From Betaproteobacteria bacterium (GTDB lineage Bacteria > Pseudomonadota > Gammaproteobacteria > Burkholderiales > SG8-39), in contig CANIIN010000051.1 in assembly GCA_947467405.1 (NCBI GenBank), positions 1-10,408 of the forward strand: 10,408 nucleotides of DNA. Direction: 5' to 3'. Of this stretch, positions 1-5,610 are shown piece by piece; within the stretch, counting starts at the first letter, position 1; each line of letters begins with the position of its first letter. The notes under the pieces are model-generated. The model was not told the origin of the DNA. It ran no database searches and saw nothing but the letters and a program-made list of their open reading frames with translations. Position numbers and translations under genes: made by a program.

Positions 1-1
1 C

Positions 2-877
2 AGCAGGAATGAAATTGTTGGCCTCGAGGAAGTAGCCGCCGACTTCAGGCGCGAAGAACACGATGATCGCGAACACGAACAGGAACACAGCCGCACCGAA
101 AGCATCCTTGACCGTGTAGTAGGGATGGAACGGGATGCCGTCCACCGGCTTGCCCTTGGCGTCGAGGTTGTTCTTGATTTCGATGCCATCCGGATTGTTG
201 GAACCCACTTCATGCAGCGCCAGAATGTGCGCGGCAACCAGACCAAGCAGCACCAGCGGCAACGCGATGACGTGGAAGGCGAAGAAGCGGTTCAGCGTGG
301 CGTCCGATATGACGTAGTCGCCGCGAATCCACTCGGACAGGTCCGGCCCGATGAACGGAACGGTGCCGAACAGATTGACGATCACCTGGGCACCCCAGAA
401 GGACATCTGGCCCCACGGCAGCAGGTACCCGAAGAAGGCTTCTCCCATCAGGCACAGATAGATCAGCACGCCAAAGATCCACAGCAGTTCACGCGGCTTG
501 CGGTGCGAACCGTACAGCAGCGCGCGGAACATGTGCAGGTAGACCACGAGGAAGAACAACGAGGCGCCGGTGGAGTGCATGTACCGCACCAGCCAGCCGA
601 ACGACACTTCCCGCATGATGTACTCAACCGAGGCGAACGCCTGAGCGGCATCGGGTTTGTAGTGCATGGTCAGGAAAATGCCGGTCGCGATCTGCATGAC
701 CAGCACCAGCAGCGCGAGGCTGCCCATGTAGTACCAGAAGTTGAAATTCTTCGGCGCGTAGTACTCGGACAGGTGCGAGCGCCAGGTTTCCATCAGCGGA
801 AAACGGGCGTCAACCCATGTCAGCAGCCCGTTGAAGGGACCTGCGGTCGTGACCGGCTCTTTTGGAGTGGCAGCCAT
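2..877 (-). CDS. petB: Cytochrome b subunit of ubiquinol-cytochrome c reductase (bc1 complex), 3' part missing
   Basis: This is the membrane core of the bc1 complex, which oxidises ubiquinol and passes electrons to the Rieske protein and, through two b haems, across the inner membrane. The frame is open from an ATG at 877-875 to the left edge, giving 292 residues; family members run to roughly 400 or more, so the C-terminal part, including the PEWY motif, lies outside. Visible marks are the haem-ligand histidines H101 and H115 (in RYMHSTGA and YLHMFR) and H202 and H217 (in FAFHVIA and AAHILALHE), the segment LLPWGQMSFWG at about 152-162, and the HEVGSNNPDG loop after the fourth helix. The histidine pairs are 14 and 15 residues apart. 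The start codon follows the petA stop by only two bases, so the two genes are translationally close. A petC (cytochrome c1) gene is expected next, beyond the left edge. Identification is secure. Confidence 0.97.
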   Translation of the reverse strand, partial: MAATPKEPVTTAGPFNGLLTWVDARFPLMETWRSHLSEYYAPKNFNFWYYMGSLALLVLVMQIATGIFLTMHYKPDAAQAFASVEYIMREVSFGWLVRYMHSTGASLFFLVVYLHMFRALLYGSHRKPRELLWIFGVLIYLCLMGEAFFGYLLPWGQMSFWGAQVIVNLFGTVPFIGPDLSEWIRGDYVISDATLNRFFAFHVIALPLVLLGLVAAHILALHEVGSNNPDGIEIKNNLDAKGKPVDGIPFHPYYTVKDAFGAAVFLFVFAIIVFFAPEVGGYFLEANNFIPA

Positions 878-879
878 TG

Positions 880-1464
880 CTACGCTCCCTTCTTGTCGTC
901 GCCGATCAGAATCTTGGTTTCTGATAGGTAGGTGTATGGGGGAACCTGGAGATTGATTGGTGCAGGGGCACCCTTGTAGACGCGCCCGGCGTAGTCGAAC
1001 TTCGATCCGTGGCATGGGCAGTAGAACCCACCAGCCCAGTCAGCGCCCATTTCACCCGAACCACCAGCCTTGATCTGCGGGGAACAACCGAGATGGGTGC
1101 ATACACCGACGAGCACGGCAAACTCATCCTTGATGGCACGGAACTCGTTGGTGGCGTAATCGGGCTGCTGCGGCACTTCCGATTTCGGATCAGTGACGTT
1201 GGCGGCGCTCTTGGTGATCGATTCCAGCATTTCCTTGGTCCGGCGGACGATCCAGACCGGCTTGCCGCGCCACTCGATGATCTGCATTTCACCGGGAGCA
1301 AGGGCGCTGATATCGGCTTCCACCGGTGCGCCCATCGCCTTGGCTTTCTCGGATGGCAGCATCATCGCCACGAAAGGTACCGCTGCCGCGACGCCCGCAC
1401 AGGCGCCCGCTGCGGCGGTCACGGCCACGATCTTGCGCCGCCCGCTGTTAATTTGTTCGCTCAT
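880..1464 (-). CDS. petA: Rieske iron-sulfur subunit of the bc1 complex, with twin-arginine signal anchor
   Basis: The product is the high-potential [2Fe-2S] subunit that takes the first electron from ubiquinol and delivers it to cytochrome c1. The 194-residue protein has the two cluster boxes C122-T-H-L-G-C127 and C149-P-C-H152-G-S. C122, H124, C149 and H152 are the expected cluster ligands, and C127 and C151 the expected disulfide. The N-terminus is SGRRKIVAV followed by an Ala/Val-rich helix at about 12-36, which is the uncleaved twin-arginine anchor typical of Rieske proteins. I chose the ATG at 1464-1462 because AAGG (1475-1472) sits seven bases upstream and the protein then begins like its relatives. 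An in-frame ATG at 1494 would add ten residues (MSRSLFQGIQ) that look unlike a signal sequence. It is the first gene after a good promoter and is followed at once by petB. A function elsewhere is very unlikely. Confidence 0.97.
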   Translation of the reverse strand: MSEQINSGRRKIVAVTAAAGACAGVAAAVPFVAMMLPSEKAKAMGAPVEADISALAPGEMQIIEWRGKPVWIVRRTKEMLESITKSAANVTDPKSEVPQQPDYATNEFRAIKDEFAVLVGVCTHLGCSPQIKAGGSGEMGADWAGGFYCPCHGSKFDYAGRVYKGAPAPINLQVPPYTYLSETKILIGDDKKGA

Positions 1465-1546
1465 CTGGATACCTTGAAAAAGTGATCGGGACAAGAAGCG
1501 TAGAGAATTGCCGGAGCAATACCGGCGCTACCGCCAAAACCCGACA

Positions 1547-1576
1547 AGTATAGCCGAAGGACACCCTTTAAGCCAA
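1547..1576 (-). promoter_or_regulatory. Probable sigma70-type promoter for petA-petB
   Basis: Reading the minus strand, TTGGCT (1576-1571) and TATACT (1552-1547) are separated by 18 bases. The -10 matches the TATAAT consensus at five of six positions and the -35 matches TTGACA at four of six. Transcription would start near 1540, giving a leader of about 75 bases before the petA ATG at 1464. No other candidate this good lies between the two divergent genes on this strand. Confidence 0.6.
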
Positions 1577-1583
1577 GTTTTTC

Positions 1584-1609
1584 ATCATAAGAGCATGATT
1601 ATTATTGAA
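1584..1609. promoter_or_regulatory. AT-rich inverted repeat, possible regulator site upstream of the petA promoter
   Basis: ATCAT (1584-1588) and ATGAT (1595-1599) form a dyad with a six-base spacer. The overlapping 1591-1609 stretch matches the classical 19-base Fur box at 12 positions, mostly in its first half, and contains the triplets CAT GAT TAT TAT. It lies just upstream of the petA -35 element in an otherwise GC-rich region. It could equally be an UP-element-like AT tract or have no function. Confidence 0.3.
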
Positions 1610-1766
1610 TTTTTTGGCACGAACCCATTTCGCGGGTACCCCGGCTGCAGGGTCGCTACAATGTTGCGCATACCGCTATGTCGCGGAAAAATCGGCACTA
1701 TTCCATTCATGGCCGGTCGTTATCCGAAGCCAAATGACAGCAGGGAGATGCGTCCCTGGATGCTCT

Positions 1767-1772
1767 GGAAAG
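1767..1772 (+). promoter_or_regulatory. Ribosome binding site favouring a TTG start for the HtrA protease
   Basis: GGAAAG followed by six bases and TTG (1779-1781). It is a modest match to the anti-Shine-Dalgarno sequence but better than anything ahead of the in-frame ATG at 1734, which has only GAAG four bases upstream. Confidence 0.4.
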
Positions 1773-1778
1773 CAACAA

Positions 1779-2942
1779 TTGTCCCCTCGTAACCTGTGGT
1801 TTATCTTTGCGCAGACCGTCACGGTTGCGGTCGCCATACTTTTTGTCGTTTCAACGTTCAGGCCCGAGTGGTTGGCCGGCATCGGCCGAGGGGGCGGCGA
1901 AACCCAGGTCGTTGCCGTGCGCGAAGCGGGACCATCCCCTGCGTCACCAGCACGACCCAACTCATACAACGAAGCCGTGCGGCGCGCCGTGCCGGCGGTC
2001 GTCAATATCTATGCCGCGAAGGAGTCGCGCGGCGGCAGGCATCCGCTCCTCAATGACCCGTTGTTCAAGCAGTTCTTCGGGGAAAACCTCAACGAGCCAC
2101 AGCGTTCCCAGGGTCTTGGGTCAGGCGTGATTGTCAGCGACAAGGGCTACATCCTGACAAACCAGCATGTGGTTGAAGCCGCCGACGTAATCGAGGTGGC
2201 GCTCTCCAATGGCCGCAGATTGAAGGCGCGCGCCGTGGGGTCCGACCCGGACACGGACCTTGCCGTCCTGAAGGTTGATGCGGCGGACCTTCCAGCCATC
2301 ACGTTTGGCGATGACGCCGGCTTGAAATTGGGCGATGTGGTGCTGGCCATCGGCAATCCGTTCGGAATTGGCCAGACTGTCACCATGGGCATCGTCAGCG
2401 GACTGGGTCGCACCCCGGGAATCAATACCTTCGAGAATTTCATCCAGACCGACGCCGCGATCAATCCGGGAAACTCCGGCGGCGCCCTGGTTGATGCCAA
2501 CGGCAACCTGGTCGGCATCAATACGGCCATCTACTCTCGCAGCGGCGGGTCGTTGGGAATCGGATTCGCGATTCCGGCGTCGAGCGCGAAGCAGGTGCTG
2601 GAATCGATCATCAGCAACGGTTCCGTCAGTCGCGGGTGGATCGGCGTCGAACCCACGGAGGTCACTTCCGAAATCGCGGAATCCCTGAAGTTGCCTCCTG
2701 GTGCCGGCATCCTGATTGCCGGTGTCGTGCGCGGCGGGCCGGCCGACGCTGCGGGCATCAAGCCGGGCGACGTGCTGATGGCCATTGCCGGCAAACCGCT
2801 GAGCGACCCGACGTCAATGCGCAATCTGGTTGCCGGACTGGCGCCAGGCAGCAACGCGACCGCCCTGCTCAAACGCAATCAGCAGAATGTCGAAATCAGG
2901 ATCGAAATCGGCAAGCGACCGCGAAGCACTGCGCGCCGCTAG
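1779..2942 (+). CDS. HtrA-family periplasmic serine protease, DegS/AlgW-like, with one PDZ domain
   Basis: This is a trypsin-like envelope protease of the Do/DegS family, anchored in the inner membrane and acting in the periplasm. From the TTG at 1779 it has 387 residues: a signal anchor at about 6-26 (LWFIFAQTVTV...), a low-complexity linker at about 35-62, a protease domain at about 63-280 and a single PDZ domain at about 285-378. The triad is visible as H130 (TNQHVV), D160 (DPDTDLAVLK) and S233 (GNSGGAL). One PDZ domain and a retained anchor suggest the DegS/AlgW type rather than two-PDZ DegP. GGAAAG (1767-1772) lies six bases before the TTG, and the TTG puts the helix right at the N-terminus. 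An in-frame ATG at 1734 adds 15 residues with a weak ribosome site; an ATG at 1605 adds unconserved-looking sequence. In its DegS role it would cleave an anti-sigma factor, but no rseA or rpoE lies nearby, so general quality control is also possible. It is the only plus-strand gene. Confidence 0.93.
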   Translation: MSPRNLWFIFAQTVTVAVAILFVVSTFRPEWLAGIGRGGGETQVVAVREAGPSPASPARPNSYNEAVRRAVPAVVNIYAAKESRGGRHPLLNDPLFKQFFGENLNEPQRSQGLGSGVIVSDKGYILTNQHVVEAADVIEVALSNGRRLKARAVGSDPDTDLAVLKVDAADLPAITFGDDAGLKLGDVVLAIGNPFGIGQTVTMGIVSGLGRTPGINTFENFIQTDAAINPGNSGGALVDANGNLVGINTAIYSRSGGSLGIGFAIPASSAKQVLESIISNGSVSRGWIGVEPTEVTSEIAESLKLPPGAGILIAGVVRGGPADAAGIKPGDVLMAIAGKPLSDPTSMRNLVAGLAPGSNATALLKRNQQNVEIRIEIGKRPRSTARR

Positions 2943-2960
2943 AGACCTTCCACGGGAATG

Positions 2961-3728
2961 CTATGCAGAAGGCGGGGCGTCCCCGCCTGCTCGAGCTTCG
3001 CTCGTCGCCTCAGCCGGCGGCACACTGACGAACCGCGCCAGAAACAACCCGACTTCATAAAGCAGGCACAGCGGTATCGCCAGCATCAATTGGGACAGTA
3101 CATCCGGCGGCGTGAAGACGGCCCCCACCACAAACGATCCGACAATGACATAGGGACGGATTTCCTTCAGCTTGCTGATCGACACGATACCCACTCGCAC
3201 CAGCACGATGACGATCACAGGCACTTCGAAGGTGATTCCGAAAGCAACAAAGGTTGTCAGCGCAAATGACAGGTATTTCTCGATATCGGTCATCCATGCA
3301 ACCCCCTCGGGGGCAATGGACGCCATGAACTTGAACACCACGGGGAAAACCAGAAAATAGGCAAAGGACATGCCGACGATGAACAGTACGGTACTGGCGA
3401 TGATCAATGGCAGGACAAGCTTCTTCTCATGCGCATACAGTCCCGGCGCCACAAATGCCCAAGCCTGATAGAGAACATAGGGCAGCGCGATGATGAAGGC
3501 CACCAGAAGGGATACCTTCATGGGCACCAGGAATACGCCGACGACATCGGTGGCGATCATCTGCCCCCCCTTCGGCAGGGCTTCAAGCAGCGGGCGCGCC
3601 AGAATGGAATAGAGATCCTTGGACCAGGGGAATACGCATAGAAAGGCGACCAGCACCGACAAAATTGCTCTCAGCAACCTGTCGCGCAGTTCAACCAGAT
3701 GCGAAATGAAACTTTCTTCAGTGGCCAC
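2961..3728 (-). CDS. tatC: Twin-arginine translocase subunit TatC
   Basis: TatC is the six-helix inner-membrane receptor that binds twin-arginine signal peptides together with TatB and nucleates the export channel. The 255-residue protein aligns well by eye with E. coli TatC. The N-terminus FISHLVELRDRLLRA has E13 and R15 in the place of E. coli E15 and R17. The first periplasmic loop is followed by YFLVFPVVFKFM and APEGV with E141 matching E103, then FEVP (E168) and TPPDV (D209). The tail after about 238 is a short Ala/Pro/Gly-rich stretch. Translation starts at GTG (3728-3726); no ATG is available nearby and the N-terminus fits the family. It starts 11 bases after the tatB stop with little visible ribosome site, which suggests coupling to tatB. 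It is the last gene of the his-HIT-tat run and converges on the protease gene. Confidence 0.97.
   Translation of the reverse strand: MATEESFISHLVELRDRLLRAILSVLVAFLCVFPWSKDLYSILARPLLEALPKGGQMIATDVVGVFLVPMKVSLLVAFIIALPYVLYQAWAFVAPGLYAHEKKLVLPLIIASTVLFIVGMSFAYFLVFPVVFKFMASIAPEGVAWMTDIEKYLSFALTTFVAFGITFEVPVIVIVLVRVGIVSISKLKEIRPYVIVGSFVVGAVFTPPDVLSQLMLAIPLCLLYEVGLFLARFVSVPPAEATSEARAGGDAPPSA
2970..3004. terminator. Two tandem hairpins at the protease/tatC convergent junction
   Basis: AGGCGGGG (2970-2977) pairs with CCCCGCCT (2981-2988) across a three-base loop, an eight-base GC-rich stem. Directly next to it, CGAGC (2992-2996) pairs with GCTCG (3000-3004) across a three-base loop. Both lie inside the last codons of tatC and start about 28 bases after the protease stop. 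Neither strand has a T-run after the stems, so they are not textbook intrinsic terminators. They may still block or stabilise both convergent transcripts. Confidence 0.35.
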
Positions 3729-3739
3729 TGGATTGGCGC

Positions 3740-4177
3740 TCAGGTTGTCGATTTGGAAGGGGCCGAAGGCTCGACCGGCGCATGGATAGAACCCTCTTCC
3801 AAATGCGCCGACTCCGTGCCTGCGGAGGTCAGTGCCACCGGCTCGATAGAGGTCGACGCTAGCGGTTCGATCTGAGCCACCTCATCGGATTGGGTGATGC
3901 TGACGGCAGACTCCACGTCGGACTTGGCTTCGTCGACTCCGCTGCGAATGGTGTTTTCCACGCCCTGAGCAACATCCTGAAACTGATCCTTGAATTTCCG
4001 CAACTCATCCAGTTCGATTTCGCGATTGATGTCCGCCTTCACATCGTTCACGTAACGCTGCATTCTGCCGAACAGGTGACCGAGCGTACGGGCGACACGC
4101 GGCAGGCGTTCCGGCCCAATGACGACCAGAGCCACCACGGCAATGACCATCATTTCCGAAAGGCCGACATCAAACAT
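3740..4177 (-). CDS. tatB: Twin-arginine translocase subunit TatB
   Basis: TatB partners TatC in the receptor complex for twin-arginine precursors. The 145-residue protein has the family N-terminus MFDVGLSEMMV with the conserved E8, one membrane helix at about 5-20, the G21-P22 hinge in GPERLP, and an amphipathic helix at about 24-55. A long acidic and Ser/Thr/Ala-rich cytoplasmic tail runs to the end. The MFDVG start distinguishes it from TatA. I chose the ATG at 4177 because it gives this conserved start; an upstream in-frame ATG at 4222 would add 15 unrelated polar residues before the helix. GAGAAA at 4186-4181 may be the ribosome site. It follows tatA after a 77-base gap with a hairpin and precedes tatC by 11 bases. 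Confidence 0.96.
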   Translation of the reverse strand: MFDVGLSEMMVIAVVALVVIGPERLPRVARTLGHLFGRMQRYVNDVKADINREIELDELRKFKDQFQDVAQGVENTIRSGVDEAKSDVESAVSITQSDEVAQIEPLASTSIEPVALTSAGTESAHLEEGSIHAPVEPSAPSKSTT

Positions 4178-4214
4178 GAATTTCTCGCACGAATGTGCTG
4201 TTGAACGACGTGCA

Positions 4215-4232
4215 GCCTGCATTCAAGCAGGC
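4215..4232 (-). other. Stem-loop in the tatA-tatB gap
   Basis: On the transcript, GCCTGC (4232-4227) pairs with GCAGGC (4220-4215) around a six-base loop. It lies midway in the only sizeable gap inside the tat genes. It has no T-run, so processing or 3'-end protection of the tatA message is more plausible than full termination. Effect on expression is inference. Confidence 0.35.
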
Positions 4233-4254
4233 GCGCTTCGCAAGGCGCTGGCGC

Positions 4255-4464
4255 TCAGCTCTTGGTTTTTTCCTCGACCTTGGCGTCGATGGTATGTCCG
4301 CCCTGATGCGCACCGGCATCCGCTGACGATTCCTTTATCCCGTCCTTGAAGCCACGGACCGCCCCGCCAAGGTCACTGCCGATATTGCGCAGTTTCTTGG
4401 TGCCGAACACCAAAAGAACGATGACCAGAACGATAATCCAGTGCCAGATACTTAGGGATCCCAT
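4255..4464 (-). CDS. tatA: Twin-arginine translocase subunit TatA
   Basis: TatA is the pore-forming or membrane-thinning subunit that assembles on TatBC when a folded substrate is bound. The 69-residue protein shows the standard layout: a short periplasmic MGSLSIWH, one helix at about 6-20, the F20-G21 hinge, the basic amphipathic helix KKLRNIGSDLGGAVRGFKDG at about 23-42, and a charged, disordered tail. SIWHW and LVFGTKKLRNIG are hallmarks of proteobacterial TatA rather than TatB. The ATG lies one base after the stop of the HIT gene, and its ribosome site GAGG (4473-4470) sits inside the end of that gene. Translation is therefore likely coupled. Size is short but within the family range. Confidence 0.97.
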   Translation of the reverse strand: MGSLSIWHWIIVLVIVLLVFGTKKLRNIGSDLGGAVRGFKDGIKESSADAGAHQGGHTIDAKVEEKTKS

Positions 4465-4465
4465 G

Positions 4466-4834
4466 TCAACCTCGTGTCAGCATTGCCGGCAATCGTACCG
4501 GACCGCCAATGATATGAAGGTGCAGATGATACACCTCCTGCCCCCCGATACGACCAGTATTGATGATGGTACGGAAGCCGTCGGCACTACCCAATTCCCG
4601 CGCCAGACGTGGCGCGAGAACGAGCATCTTGCCGAGCAGGGGTTCGTGAGTCGAATCGCTATCCGCGAGCGTCGCCAGGTGCAGTTTCGGGATGAGCAGC
4701 ACGTGCAGGGGAGCCACAGGATCGATGTCGTGGAAGGCGAGCACGTCGTCGTCCTCAAAGACCTTGTTGGACGAAATCTGCCCACGAACGATCTTGCAGA
4801 AGAGGCAGTTGTCAGGGCCGTGGTCGGCGCTCAT
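4466..4834 (-). CDS. HIT-family (HinT-like) purine nucleoside phosphoramidase
   Basis: This is a cytoplasmic histidine-triad hydrolase of the HinT branch, which typically cleaves AMP-lysine and other adenosine phosphoramidates. The 122-residue protein carries the triad H103-L-H105-L-H107-I-I near the C-terminus. CLFC at 10-13 is a probable zinc pair found in many HinT proteins, and PLHVLLIPK lies at 42-50. Its start overlaps the hisE stop in an ATGA, and its stop is one base from the tatA start. It thus sits between histidine biosynthesis and Tat export and must be co-expressed with them. Its true substrate is not revealed by the sequence. A link to histidine biosynthesis intermediates, which are phosphoribosyl-AMP derivatives, is tempting but only inferred. 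Confidence 0.93.
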   Translation of the reverse strand: MSADHGPDNCLFCKIVRGQISSNKVFEDDDVLAFHDIDPVAPLHVLLIPKLHLATLADSDSTHEPLLGKMLVLAPRLARELGSADGFRTIINTGRIGGQEVYHLHLHIIGGPVRLPAMLTRG

Positions 4835-5172
4835 TTTCCGCCCCGCTTGTCCGTGGTCCCACCGCGCGCAGCCTTTTCGTCGATGCCCGAAATACCCTCA
4901 CGACGCCGCAATTCCATGAGCACATCGGAGGGCTTCAGGCCATAGTGGGCCAGCATGATCAGGCAGTGAAACCACAGGTCGGCCGTTTCATTGACGATCT
5001 TGAGGCGTTCGCCATCCTTGCCTGCCATGACGGTCTCGGTTGCCTCTTCCCCGATCTTCTTGAGAATGGCATCTTCGCCCTTCGCAAGCAGATAAGAGAC
5101 GTAAGAAGAAGATGGATCCGCCCCCTTGCGCCCCTCGATCACCGCCGCCAACCTGTCCAGAATGTCGTTCAT
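4831..5172 (-). CDS. hisE: Phosphoribosyl-ATP pyrophosphohydrolase HisE
   Basis: HisE performs the second step of histidine synthesis, releasing pyrophosphate from phosphoribosyl-ATP to give phosphoribosyl-AMP. The 113-residue protein belongs to the all-alpha MazG-like fold. Metal-binding acidic residues are visible as GEEATE (E42, E43, E46) and NETADLWFH (E62, D65), separated by the usual lysine-containing KDGERLKIV segment. The last 15 or so residues are a charged Gly/Lys/Arg-rich tail. It is a free-standing protein, unlike the fused HisIE of E. coli. Its start overlaps the hisI stop (ATGA at 5172-5169), and its own stop overlaps the HIT gene start in the same manner. Confidence 0.97.
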   Translation of the reverse strand: MNDILDRLAAVIEGRKGADPSSSYVSYLLAKGEDAILKKIGEEATETVMAGKDGERLKIVNETADLWFHCLIMLAHYGLKPSDVLMELRRREGISGIDEKAARGGTTDKRGGK

Positions 5173-5552
5173 TTCCTGTAGATCTCTTCCGGGTTCCTGA
5201 TAACACCCTCGGTGATTTCCCAGCGCTCACCCTTCAGTGTGCGGAAAAAACAATTGTGCCGCCCGGTATGGCAGGCTATTCCACCAACCTGATCGACAAC
5301 GAGGAGCACGGCATCCTCGTCGCAATCGAGTCTGATTTCAGCAACCTTCTGAACGTGTCCGGACTCCTCGCCCTTGCGCCACAACCGCTTGCGGGACCGT
5401 GACCAGTAAACTGCCTCGCCAGTTCGCACCGTCAATTCGAGTGCTTCCCTGTTCATCCAGGCAAACATCAGCACCTTTCCGCTGCCGAACTCCTGGGCAA
5501 TGACAGGCACCAGTCCATCACCGTTCCAGTTGACTTCATCCAACCAATTCAT
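5169..5552 (-). CDS. hisI: Phosphoribosyl-AMP cyclohydrolase HisI
   Basis: HisI opens the purine ring of phosphoribosyl-AMP in the third step of histidine synthesis, using zinc and probably magnesium. The 127-residue protein has SRSRKRLWRKGEESGHVQ at 51-68, the metal-binding D76-C-D-E-D80 and C94-HTGRHN-C101, all expected in the family. The start at 5552 is favoured by AAGGGA (5562-5557) just upstream and by the typical MNWLDEVNW opening; a longer frame to 5627 has no family resemblance. It is a single-domain enzyme, with HisE encoded separately directly downstream. A 58-base gap separates it from hisF, with nothing else visible in it. Confidence 0.97.
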   Translation of the reverse strand: MNWLDEVNWNGDGLVPVIAQEFGSGKVLMFAWMNREALELTVRTGEAVYWSRSRKRLWRKGEESGHVQKVAEIRLDCDEDAVLLVVDQVGGIACHTGRHNCFFRTLKGERWEITEGVIRNPEEIYRK

Positions 5553-5556
5553 GAAT

Positions 5557-5562
5557 TCCCTT
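5557..5562 (-). promoter_or_regulatory. Ribosome binding site deciding the hisI start
   Basis: AAGGGA on the minus strand, four bases before the ATG at 5552. It is one of the strongest ribosome sites in the operon and supports the short form of HisI over the longer open frame. Confidence 0.6.
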
Positions 5563-5610
5563 GCCGGATTGGTAATACCGCATTCCAGCCGCAACCGGAC
5601 TCGCCGTCCA

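Larger units (their letters stand above)
1465..1778. other. Intergenic region between petA and the HtrA protease gene
   Basis: This is the only gene-free stretch above 300 bases, and it serves two divergent genes. It holds the petA promoter and leader (1465-1576), an AT-rich block with an inverted repeat (about 1578-1615), and a GC-richer stretch leading to the protease start. The petA leader contains a small GC hairpin, GCCGG (1510-1514) pairing with CCGGC (1522-1526). For the plus strand I see TACAAT at 1657-1662 as a possible -10, but no good -35 at 16-18 bases. TTGGCA at 1614-1619 is a good -35 but has no matching -10. The protease promoter is therefore unresolved. The reading frames that cross this region show no recognisable protein. 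Confidence 0.7.

Noticed and set aside
125..931. A 268-codon plus-strand open frame antisense to petB
   Set aside because: The minus strand has an uninterrupted cytochrome b with all haem ligands; the antisense product is a Gln/His/Arg-rich shadow.
1615..1632. A possible sigma54 promoter beginning TTGGCACG
   Set aside because: The -24 element looks good, but the GC of the -12 element is four bases too far away; GG and GC must be ten bases apart.
1657..1662. TACAAT as the -10 of the protease promoter
   Set aside because: No -35 resembling TTGACA occurs 16-18 bases upstream and there is no extended -10 TG, so I did not list it as a promoter.
1508..1792. A 94-codon plus-strand open frame in the petA-protease gap
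   Set aside because: It runs over the petA promoter, has no recognisable domain and ends just inside the protease gene in another frame.
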